NCBI GenBank assembly: GCA_903813345.2 | Contig: CAIIXF020000450.1 | Coordinates: forward strand, 1-12,000 | Reading direction: 5' to 3' | Source: Owenia fusiformis | Taxonomy: Eukaryota; Annelida; Polychaeta; Sabellida; Oweniidae | Length of the DNA stretch: 12,000 bases | Part shown: positions 1 through 10,633 of the stretch, one piece after another | Position numbering within the stretch: the first letter of the stretch is position 1 | Layout of the letters: each line of letters starts with the position of its first letter | Translations under genes and position numbers: made by a program | Notes under the pieces: model-generated | What the model saw: the letters and a program-made list of their open reading frames with translations, nothing else | Told to the model about the DNA's origin: nothing | Database searches by the model: none

Positions 1-262
1 TATTTTTAACTTGAATTTAGTCATTTAGAGTGAACAAATACATCAAAAATTGACACTTAACTGACCAATCTCTAACTGTACCCCTGATATGTACCTTCAT
101 TCTTCACTGGAAACCATAAGATGGAAAATTCAATCTTTATTATGAACATCAACTCATTGGCTTCCCCATTTACGACAACATGTGACATCTAGGGGTCATT
201 AAGGGCGAAATTGTAGCCAAATATCGTCAAAATCAGTGGTTTTTGGGGTAAAAAGCGAAAAC

Positions 263-275
263 TGCTGATTCAGCA
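263..275. promoter_or_regulatory. 13-bp palindrome resembling a Maf recognition element (one per unit)
   Basis: TGCTGATTCAGCA is a perfect palindrome around a single central T. The classical T-MARE bound by Maf and Maf-bZIP dimers is TGCTGA(C/G)TCAGCA, so only the centre base differs. It is repeated in all nine copies (10896-10908 in the last). Binding is inference from the word alone; it may have no function. Confidence 0.3.
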
Positions 276-395
276 AAAACATTAAATTTGTTCATGAAAA
301 TTCCCCTTTTTGCCTCCGTCCAGAATATGTTTCACACTAATAAACTTCAATTCTGGGCGATTCTGAGTAGTTTTAAAAAATTTTGGTCACTTTCA

Positions 396-434
396 CATGT
401 GACTAATAGGCCAAACTGCCCTAATTCACGTCAC
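396..434 (+). repeat. Inverted-repeat arm A of the unit (copy 1 shown)
   Basis: Positions 396-434 (catgtgactaatagg ... acgtcac) pair with the reverse complement of 850-886. Aligned by hand, 34 of 37 aligned bases agree, plus one 2-base gap near the right end. The arms are about 415 bp apart. The shared core is AGGCCAAA(C/A)TGCCCTAAT. Similarity falls off quickly on both sides. The same arm is present at the equivalent place in all nine copies. Confidence 0.85.
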
Positions 435-731
435 CATACTAGTCAATGGGCAAAAGGTCAAACGCCTGACTTTTTATCTCGAGTTTTGGATTTATGTGGC
501 CTCACTGGCCTATCTGAGGTTCTAAAGCTATGTCTAAGCTACATTTTGACACTAAACTCAATAGGGGCCAACCATCTACTTTTTGAAATAATTGGTCAAT
601 TGTGACACTACCCCCTCTCTCTGCAGACAGAAATTGAAATTCACAAAAATCAAGGTAAAATTAATACGCCACTTGACTCGAAATTTTCCTTCAGATAACC
701 CAAATAAACGCATTTTCAGAAGAAATGGCAT

Positions 732-756
732 GTTGTCATTGCAAAAAGATGACAAC
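732..756. repeat. Perfect short hairpin (8-bp stem, 9-base loop), one per unit
   Basis: gttgtcat at 732-739 is exactly complementary to atgacaac at 749-756, with loop tgcaaaaag. There is no T tract after it that would suggest a terminator, and the window is eukaryotic, so it is noted as secondary structure only. Nearby at 792-801 is the 10-bp palindrome CACAATTGTG. Confidence 0.5.
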
Positions 757-843
757 TGTACCTACATACTAGCTTACTGACTCGTCATGATCACAATTGT
801 GTTGGGACTACATTCATTTTTTTAAACTACTTTTTTCTATTCA

Positions 844-856
844 GCGGAAGTGACGT
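844..856 (+). promoter_or_regulatory. Composite ETS/CRE-like site in the repeat unit (copy 1 shown)
   Basis: GCGGAAGTGACGT joins an ETS core (GGAAGT) directly to a CRE-like TGACGT. ETS-CRE composites of this kind are known from promoters of animal housekeeping genes. It is the most GC-rich promoter-like word in an otherwise AT-rich unit and is present in each copy. Function is inferred from the word only. Confidence 0.4.
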
Positions 857-886
857 ATTAGGGCATTTTGGCCTAATAGCCACATG
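850..886 (-). repeat. Inverted-repeat arm B of the unit (copy 1 shown)
   Basis: This is the partner of 396-434, in opposite orientation. It begins within the GGAAGTGACGT composite site, so that site is partly inside the arm; arm A keeps the corresponding ACGTCAC but not the GGAA part. In the last copy this arm is cut after ggcc at 11506. Such arms could mark an old fold-back element or simply an ancient inverted duplication. Confidence 0.85.
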
Positions 887-892
887 GTTGGA

Positions 893-914
893 TGATTTTT
901 GGCTTGAAATTGCG
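893..914 (+). repeat. Degenerate internal motif TGATTTTTGGC..AAATTGCG
   Basis: A similar motif occurs at 234-262 on plus (cagtggtttttggggtaaaa, then agcg) and at 1141-1164 on minus (agtgattttggctaaaaatc, then gcaa). The 893 and minus-1164 copies both lie a short distance 3' of a GGCC-containing core, preceded by ggtt. This supports internal sub-repetition of the unit, though the match is short and AT-rich, so chance cannot be fully excluded. Confidence 0.45.
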
Positions 915-1184
915 TTTTTTCCAATTAAGTAGAGTTTTTCAAGTAGTTTTATGCAGTTTAAGAATATTCTGACAGCAATTATGAAAAATATGGCTACTTC
1001 ATTACCCCTGGGGTCATTTTTCCAAGAACCCAATGGTTTTCCTTTAAATTTGACTAGTTTTTCATTTGCATCATAAAATCTACTGCCTGATGGTGACATT
1101 TTACAATATCGTGTCAAGAAATTGAGTATTTTAATGCATATTGCGATTTTTAGCCAAAATCACTGAACCGTGAACCAGAAAATT

Positions 1185-1200
1185 GGGCAAATTTGGCCTA
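1185..1200 (-). repeat. Third diverged copy of the inverted-repeat core
   Basis: The minus strand reads taggccaaatttgccc, close to the cores at 407-421 on the plus strand (taggccaaactgccc) and 861-875 on the minus strand (taggccaaaatgccc), with one extra base. Three related cores in one unit, two of them minus and one plus, suggest the unit was built by internal duplication and inversion before it was amplified in tandem. Confidence 0.6.
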
Positions 1201-1330
1201 CTTTGGCAAAATTTTACTAAAATTATCATTTTTTTTGACACTTTATTCCATTCAACCACCTCCTGATTTGAAAAATGATGACAAATTTGATCAGTTTTGA
1301 CTCTGGCCTGGAGAATTGGGACTTTTGAGA

Positions 1331-4300
1331 TATTTTTAACTTGAATTTAGTCATTTAGAGTGAACAAATACATCAAAAATTGACACTTAACTGACCAATC
1401 TCTAACTGTACCCCTGATATGTACCTTCATTCTTCACTGGAAACCATAAGATGGAAAATTCAATCTTTATTATGAACATCAACTCATTGGCTTCCCCATT
1501 TACGACAACATGTGACATCTAGGGGTCATTAAGGGCGAAATTGTAGCCAAATATCGTCAAAATCAGTGGTTTTTGGGGTAAAAAGCGAAAACTGCTGATT
1601 CAGCAAAAACATTAAATTTGTTCATGAAAATTCCCCTTTTTGCCTCCGTCCAGAATATGTTTCACACTAATAAACTTCAATTCTGGGCGATTCTGAGTAG
1701 TTTTAAAAAATTTTGGTCACTTTCACATGTGACTAATAGGCCAAACTGCCCTAATTCACGTCACCATACTAGTCAATGGGCAAAAGGTCAAACGCCTGAC
1801 TTTTTATCTCGAGTTTTGGATTTATGTGGCCTCACTGGCCTATCTGAGGTTCTAAAGCTATGTCTAAGCTACATTTTGACACTAAACTCAATAGGGGCCA
1901 ACCATCTACTTTTTGAAATAATTGGTCAATTGTGACACTACCCCCTCTCTCTGCAGACAGAAATTGAAATTCACAAAAATCAAGGTAAAATTAATACGCC
2001 ACTTGACTCGAAATTTTCCTTCAGATAACCCAAATAAACGCATTTTCAGAAGAAATGGCATGTTGTCATTGCAAAAAGATGACAACTGTACCTACATACT
2101 AGCTTACTGACTCGTCATGATCACAATTGTGTTGGGACTACATTCATTTTTTTAAACTACTTTTTTCTATTCAGCGGAAGTGACGTATTAGGGCATTTTG
2201 GCCTAATAGCCACATGGTTGGATGATTTTTGGCTTGAAATTGCGTTTTTCCAATTAAGTAGAGTTTTTCAAGTAGTTTTATGCAGTTTAAGAATATTCTG
2301 ACAGCAATTATGAAAAATATGGCTACTTCATTACCCCTGGGGTCATTTTTCCAAGAACCCAATGGTTTTCCTTTAAATTTGACTAGTTTTTCATTTGCAT
2401 CATAAAATCTACTGCCTGATGGTGACATTTTACAATATCGTGTCAAGAAATTGAGTATTTTAATGCATATTGCGATTTTTAGCCAAAATCACTGAACCGT
2501 GAACCAGAAAATTGGGCAAATTTGGCCTACTTTGGCAAAATTTTACTAAAATTATCATTTTTTTTGACACTTTATTCCATTCAACCACCTCCTGATTTGA
2601 AAAATGATGACAAATTTGATCAGTTTTGACTCTGGCCTGGAGAATTGGGACTTTTGAGATATTTTTAACTTGAATTTAGTCATTTAGAGTGAACAAATAC
2701 ATCAAAAATTGACACTTAACTGACCAATCTCTAACTGTACCCCTGATATGTACCTTCATTCTTCACTGGAAACCATAAGATGGAAAATTCAATCTTTATT
2801 ATGAACATCAACTCATTGGCTTCCCCATTTACGACAACATGTGACATCTAGGGGTCATTAAGGGCGAAATTGTAGCCAAATATCGTCAAAATCAGTGGTT
2901 TTTGGGGTAAAAAGCGAAAACTGCTGATTCAGCAAAAACATTAAATTTGTTCATGAAAATTCCCCTTTTTGCCTCCGTCCAGAATATGTTTCACACTAAT
3001 AAACTTCAATTCTGGGCGATTCTGAGTAGTTTTAAAAAATTTTGGTCACTTTCACATGTGACTAATAGGCCAAACTGCCCTAATTCACGTCACCATACTA
3101 GTCAATGGGCAAAAGGTCAAACGCCTGACTTTTTATCTCGAGTTTTGGATTTATGTGGCCTCACTGGCCTATCTGAGGTTCTAAAGCTATGTCTAAGCTA
3201 CATTTTGACACTAAACTCAATAGGGGCCAACCATCTACTTTTTGAAATAATTGGTCAATTGTGACACTACCCCCTCTCTCTGCAGACAGAAATTGAAATT
3301 CACAAAAATCAAGGTAAAATTAATACGCCACTTGACTCGAAATTTTCCTTCAGATAACCCAAATAAACGCATTTTCAGAAGAAATGGCATGTTGTCATTG
3401 CAAAAAGATGACAACTGTACCTACATACTAGCTTACTGACTCGTCATGATCACAATTGTGTTGGGACTACATTCATTTTTTTAAACTACTTTTTTCTATT
3501 CAGCGGAAGTGACGTATTAGGGCATTTTGGCCTAATAGCCACATGGTTGGATGATTTTTGGCTTGAAATTGCGTTTTTCCAATTAAGTAGAGTTTTTCAA
3601 GTAGTTTTATGCAGTTTAAGAATATTCTGACAGCAATTATGAAAAATATGGCTACTTCATTACCCCTGGGGTCATTTTTCCAAGAACCCAATGGTTTTCC
3701 TTTAAATTTGACTAGTTTTTCATTTGCATCATAAAATCTACTGCCTGATGGTGACATTTTACAATATCGTGTCAAGAAATTGAGTATTTTAATGCATATT
3801 GCGATTTTTAGCCAAAATCACTGAACCGTGAACCAGAAAATTGGGCAAATTTGGCCTACTTTGGCAAAATTTTACTAAAATTATCATTTTTTTTGACACT
3901 TTATTCCATTCAACCACCTCCTGATTTGAAAAATGATGACAAATTTGATCAGTTTTGACTCTGGCCTGGAGAATTGGGACTTTTGAGATATTTTTAACTT
4001 GAATTTAGTCATTTAGAGTGAACAAATACATCAAAAATTGACACTTAACTGACCAATCTCTAACTGTACCCCTGATATGTACCTTCATTCTTCACTGGAA
4101 ACCATAAGATGGAAAATTCAATCTTTATTATGAACATCAACTCATTGGCTTCCCCATTTACGACAACATGTGACATCTAGGGGTCATTAAGGGCGAAATT
4201 GTAGCCAAATATCGTCAAAATCAGTGGTTTTTGGGGTAAAAAGCGAAAACTGCTGATTCAGCAAAAACATTAAATTTGTTCATGAAAATTCCCCTTTTTG

Positions 4301-7300
4301 CCTCCGTCCAGAATATGTTTCACACTAATAAACTTCAATTCTGGGCGATTCTGAGTAGTTTTAAAAAATTTTGGTCACTTTCACATGTGACTAATAGGCC
4401 AAACTGCCCTAATTCACGTCACCATACTAGTCAATGGGCAAAAGGTCAAACGCCTGACTTTTTATCTCGAGTTTTGGATTTATGTGGCCTCACTGGCCTA
4501 TCTGAGGTTCTAAAGCTATGTCTAAGCTACATTTTGACACTAAACTCAATAGGGGCCAACCATCTACTTTTTGAAATAATTGGTCAATTGTGACACTACC
4601 CCCTCTCTCTGCAGACAGAAATTGAAATTCACAAAAATCAAGGTAAAATTAATACGCCACTTGACTCGAAATTTTCCTTCAGATAACCCAAATAAACGCA
4701 TTTTCAGAAGAAATGGCATGTTGTCATTGCAAAAAGATGACAACTGTACCTACATACTAGCTTACTGACTCGTCATGATCACAATTGTGTTGGGACTACA
4801 TTCATTTTTTTAAACTACTTTTTTCTATTCAGCGGAAGTGACGTATTAGGGCATTTTGGCCTAATAGCCACATGGTTGGATGATTTTTGGCTTGAAATTG
4901 CGTTTTTCCAATTAAGTAGAGTTTTTCAAGTAGTTTTATGCAGTTTAAGAATATTCTGACAGCAATTATGAAAAATATGGCTACTTCATTACCCCTGGGG
5001 TCATTTTTCCAAGAACCCAATGGTTTTCCTTTAAATTTGACTAGTTTTTCATTTGCATCATAAAATCTACTGCCTGATGGTGACATTTTACAATATCGTG
5101 TCAAGAAATTGAGTATTTTAATGCATATTGCGATTTTTAGCCAAAATCACTGAACCGTGAACCAGAAAATTGGGCAAATTTGGCCTACTTTGGCAAAATT
5201 TTACTAAAATTATCATTTTTTTTGACACTTTATTCCATTCAACCACCTCCTGATTTGAAAAATGATGACAAATTTGATCAGTTTTGACTCTGGCCTGGAG
5301 AATTGGGACTTTTGAGATATTTTTAACTTGAATTTAGTCATTTAGAGTGAACAAATACATCAAAAATTGACACTTAACTGACCAATCTCTAACTGTACCC
5401 CTGATATGTACCTTCATTCTTCACTGGAAACCATAAGATGGAAAATTCAATCTTTATTATGAACATCAACTCATTGGCTTCCCCATTTACGACAACATGT
5501 GACATCTAGGGGTCATTAAGGGCGAAATTGTAGCCAAATATCGTCAAAATCAGTGGTTTTTGGGGTAAAAAGCGAAAACTGCTGATTCAGCAAAAACATT
5601 AAATTTGTTCATGAAAATTCCCCTTTTTGCCTCCGTCCAGAATATGTTTCACACTAATAAACTTCAATTCTGGGCGATTCTGAGTAGTTTTAAAAAATTT
5701 TGGTCACTTTCACATGTGACTAATAGGCCAAACTGCCCTAATTCACGTCACCATACTAGTCAATGGGCAAAAGGTCAAACGCCTGACTTTTTATCTCGAG
5801 TTTTGGATTTATGTGGCCTCACTGGCCTATCTGAGGTTCTAAAGCTATGTCTAAGCTACATTTTGACACTAAACTCAATAGGGGCCAACCATCTACTTTT
5901 TGAAATAATTGGTCAATTGTGACACTACCCCCTCTCTCTGCAGACAGAAATTGAAATTCACAAAAATCAAGGTAAAATTAATACGCCACTTGACTCGAAA
6001 TTTTCCTTCAGATAACCCAAATAAACGCATTTTCAGAAGAAATGGCATGTTGTCATTGCAAAAAGATGACAACTGTACCTACATACTAGCTTACTGACTC
6101 GTCATGATCACAATTGTGTTGGGACTACATTCATTTTTTTAAACTACTTTTTTCTATTCAGCGGAAGTGACGTATTAGGGCATTTTGGCCTAATAGCCAC
6201 ATGGTTGGATGATTTTTGGCTTGAAATTGCGTTTTTCCAATTAAGTAGAGTTTTTCAAGTAGTTTTATGCAGTTTAAGAATATTCTGACAGCAATTATGA
6301 AAAATATGGCTACTTCATTACCCCTGGGGTCATTTTTCCAAGAACCCAATGGTTTTCCTTTAAATTTGACTAGTTTTTCATTTGCATCATAAAATCTACT
6401 GCCTGATGGTGACATTTTACAATATCGTGTCAAGAAATTGAGTATTTTAATGCATATTGCGATTTTTAGCCAAAATCACTGAACCGTGAACCAGAAAATT
6501 GGGCAAATTTGGCCTACTTTGGCAAAATTTTACTAAAATTATCATTTTTTTTGACACTTTATTCCATTCAACCACCTCCTGATTTGAAAAATGATGACAA
6601 ATTTGATCAGTTTTGACTCTGGCCTGGAGAATTGGGACTTTTGAGATATTTTTAACTTGAATTTAGTCATTTAGAGTGAACAAATACATCAAAAATTGAC
6701 ACTTAACTGACCAATCTCTAACTGTACCCCTGATATGTACCTTCATTCTTCACTGGAAACCATAAGATGGAAAATTCAATCTTTATTATGAACATCAACT
6801 CATTGGCTTCCCCATTTACGACAACATGTGACATCTAGGGGTCATTAAGGGCGAAATTGTAGCCAAATATCGTCAAAATCAGTGGTTTTTGGGGTAAAAA
6901 GCGAAAACTGCTGATTCAGCAAAAACATTAAATTTGTTCATGAAAATTCCCCTTTTTGCCTCCGTCCAGAATATGTTTCACACTAATAAACTTCAATTCT
7001 GGGCGATTCTGAGTAGTTTTAAAAAATTTTGGTCACTTTCACATGTGACTAATAGGCCAAACTGCCCTAATTCACGTCACCATACTAGTCAATGGGCAAA
7101 AGGTCAAACGCCTGACTTTTTATCTCGAGTTTTGGATTTATGTGGCCTCACTGGCCTATCTGAGGTTCTAAAGCTATGTCTAAGCTACATTTTGACACTA
7201 AACTCAATAGGGGCCAACCATCTACTTTTTGAAATAATTGGTCAATTGTGACACTACCCCCTCTCTCTGCAGACAGAAATTGAAATTCACAAAAATCAAG

Positions 7301-10300
7301 GTAAAATTAATACGCCACTTGACTCGAAATTTTCCTTCAGATAACCCAAATAAACGCATTTTCAGAAGAAATGGCATGTTGTCATTGCAAAAAGATGACA
7401 ACTGTACCTACATACTAGCTTACTGACTCGTCATGATCACAATTGTGTTGGGACTACATTCATTTTTTTAAACTACTTTTTTCTATTCAGCGGAAGTGAC
7501 GTATTAGGGCATTTTGGCCTAATAGCCACATGGTTGGATGATTTTTGGCTTGAAATTGCGTTTTTCCAATTAAGTAGAGTTTTTCAAGTAGTTTTATGCA
7601 GTTTAAGAATATTCTGACAGCAATTATGAAAAATATGGCTACTTCATTACCCCTGGGGTCATTTTTCCAAGAACCCAATGGTTTTCCTTTAAATTTGACT
7701 AGTTTTTCATTTGCATCATAAAATCTACTGCCTGATGGTGACATTTTACAATATCGTGTCAAGAAATTGAGTATTTTAATGCATATTGCGATTTTTAGCC
7801 AAAATCACTGAACCGTGAACCAGAAAATTGGGCAAATTTGGCCTACTTTGGCAAAATTTTACTAAAATTATCATTTTTTTTGACACTTTATTCCATTCAA
7901 CCACCTCCTGATTTGAAAAATGATGACAAATTTGATCAGTTTTGACTCTGGCCTGGAGAATTGGGACTTTTGAGATATTTTTAACTTGAATTTAGTCATT
8001 TAGAGTGAACAAATACATCAAAAATTGACACTTAACTGACCAATCTCTAACTGTACCCCTGATATGTACCTTCATTCTTCACTGGAAACCATAAGATGGA
8101 AAATTCAATCTTTATTATGAACATCAACTCATTGGCTTCCCCATTTACGACAACATGTGACATCTAGGGGTCATTAAGGGCGAAATTGTAGCCAAATATC
8201 GTCAAAATCAGTGGTTTTTGGGGTAAAAAGCGAAAACTGCTGATTCAGCAAAAACATTAAATTTGTTCATGAAAATTCCCCTTTTTGCCTCCGTCCAGAA
8301 TATGTTTCACACTAATAAACTTCAATTCTGGGCGATTCTGAGTAGTTTTAAAAAATTTTGGTCACTTTCACATGTGACTAATAGGCCAAACTGCCCTAAT
8401 TCACGTCACCATACTAGTCAATGGGCAAAAGGTCAAACGCCTGACTTTTTATCTCGAGTTTTGGATTTATGTGGCCTCACTGGCCTATCTGAGGTTCTAA
8501 AGCTATGTCTAAGCTACATTTTGACACTAAACTCAATAGGGGCCAACCATCTACTTTTTGAAATAATTGGTCAATTGTGACACTACCCCCTCTCTCTGCA
8601 GACAGAAATTGAAATTCACAAAAATCAAGGTAAAATTAATACGCCACTTGACTCGAAATTTTCCTTCAGATAACCCAAATAAACGCATTTTCAGAAGAAA
8701 TGGCATGTTGTCATTGCAAAAAGATGACAACTGTACCTACATACTAGCTTACTGACTCGTCATGATCACAATTGTGTTGGGACTACATTCATTTTTTTAA
8801 ACTACTTTTTTCTATTCAGCGGAAGTGACGTATTAGGGCATTTTGGCCTAATAGCCACATGGTTGGATGATTTTTGGCTTGAAATTGCGTTTTTCCAATT
8901 AAGTAGAGTTTTTCAAGTAGTTTTATGCAGTTTAAGAATATTCTGACAGCAATTATGAAAAATATGGCTACTTCATTACCCCTGGGGTCATTTTTCCAAG
9001 AACCCAATGGTTTTCCTTTAAATTTGACTAGTTTTTCATTTGCATCATAAAATCTACTGCCTGATGGTGACATTTTACAATATCGTGTCAAGAAATTGAG
9101 TATTTTAATGCATATTGCGATTTTTAGCCAAAATCACTGAACCGTGAACCAGAAAATTGGGCAAATTTGGCCTACTTTGGCAAAATTTTACTAAAATTAT
9201 CATTTTTTTTGACACTTTATTCCATTCAACCACCTCCTGATTTGAAAAATGATGACAAATTTGATCAGTTTTGACTCTGGCCTGGAGAATTGGGACTTTT
9301 GAGATATTTTTAACTTGAATTTAGTCATTTAGAGTGAACAAATACATCAAAAATTGACACTTAACTGACCAATCTCTAACTGTACCCCTGATATGTACCT
9401 TCATTCTTCACTGGAAACCATAAGATGGAAAATTCAATCTTTATTATGAACATCAACTCATTGGCTTCCCCATTTACGACAACATGTGACATCTAGGGGT
9501 CATTAAGGGCGAAATTGTAGCCAAATATCGTCAAAATCAGTGGTTTTTGGGGTAAAAAGCGAAAACTGCTGATTCAGCAAAAACATTAAATTTGTTCATG
9601 AAAATTCCCCTTTTTGCCTCCGTCCAGAATATGTTTCACACTAATAAACTTCAATTCTGGGCGATTCTGAGTAGTTTTAAAAAATTTTGGTCACTTTCAC
9701 ATGTGACTAATAGGCCAAACTGCCCTAATTCACGTCACCATACTAGTCAATGGGCAAAAGGTCAAACGCCTGACTTTTTATCTCGAGTTTTGGATTTATG
9801 TGGCCTCACTGGCCTATCTGAGGTTCTAAAGCTATGTCTAAGCTACATTTTGACACTAAACTCAATAGGGGCCAACCATCTACTTTTTGAAATAATTGGT
9901 CAATTGTGACACTACCCCCTCTCTCTGCAGACAGAAATTGAAATTCACAAAAATCAAGGTAAAATTAATACGCCACTTGACTCGAAATTTTCCTTCAGAT
10001 AACCCAAATAAACGCATTTTCAGAAGAAATGGCATGTTGTCATTGCAAAAAGATGACAACTGTACCTACATACTAGCTTACTGACTCGTCATGATCACAA
10101 TTGTGTTGGGACTACATTCATTTTTTTAAACTACTTTTTTCTATTCAGCGGAAGTGACGTATTAGGGCATTTTGGCCTAATAGCCACATGGTTGGATGAT
10201 TTTTGGCTTGAAATTGCGTTTTTCCAATTAAGTAGAGTTTTTCAAGTAGTTTTATGCAGTTTAAGAATATTCTGACAGCAATTATGAAAAATATGGCTAC

Positions 10301-10633
10301 TTCATTACCCCTGGGGTCATTTTTCCAAGAACCCAATGGTTTTCCTTTAAATTTGACTAGTTTTTCATTTGCATCATAAAATCTACTGCCTGATGGTGAC
10401 ATTTTACAATATCGTGTCAAGAAATTGAGTATTTTAATGCATATTGCGATTTTTAGCCAAAATCACTGAACCGTGAACCAGAAAATTGGGCAAATTTGGC
10501 CTACTTTGGCAAAATTTTACTAAAATTATCATTTTTTTTGACACTTTATTCCATTCAACCACCTCCTGATTTGAAAAATGATGACAAATTTGATCAGTTT
10601 TGACTCTGGCCTGGAGAATTGGGACTTTTGAGA
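1331..10633. repeat. Tandem units, copies 2-8 (seven complete 1,329 bp copies)
   Basis: Copies occupy 1331-2659, 2660-3988, 3989-5317, 5318-6646, 6647-7975, 7976-9304 and 9305-10633. I found no substitution or indel between them by eye, including in the T7 and T8 runs. For sites given below in copy 1 at position p (p below 915), the equivalent in copy n lies at that copy's start plus p minus 1; beyond the T run subtract one more. The three short open frames per copy (two on plus, one on minus) are conserved only because the DNA is. Confidence 0.95.

Larger units (their letters stand above)
1..1330. repeat. Tandem unit, copy 1 (1,330 bp, T6 variant)
   Basis: This is the only copy with a visible difference: six T at 915-920 where every later complete copy has five (for example 2245-2249). 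The phase chosen here, starting at tatttttaac, is set by the window edge and is not a biological boundary. The extra base shifts the frame of the minus-strand open frame that crosses it, changing its beyond-the-run residues and length, which argues against that frame being translated. Confidence 0.95.

Noticed and set aside
288-605. Plus-strand open frame of about 105 codons in each unit
   Set aside because: It opens with TTG; the first ATG is at 294. Its product has no recognisable domain, and it is intact in every copy only because the copies are identical DNA. There is no codon-level evidence of selection.
732-756. Rho-independent terminator
   Set aside because: The stem is AT-rich and no T run follows; a bacterial terminator does not fit the eukaryotic context.
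592-780. Plus-strand open frame of 62 codons overlapping the end of the previous one
   Set aside because: It also begins with TTG, is short, matches no family I know, and the 14-base overlap looks operon-like only by chance in a eukaryotic repeat.
1-1330. Transposon with terminal inverted repeats or LTRs spanning the unit
   Set aside because: The unit joins directly head to tail with no target-site duplications or matching ends; the inverted repeats seen are internal, and no transposase or polymerase motif is present.
2171-2446. Minus-strand open frame of 91 codons (96 in copy 1)
   Set aside because: It starts at TTG and its end changes with a single T indel between copies 1 and 2. A hydrophobic stretch in it comes from AT-rich codons. 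No family resemblance was recognised.
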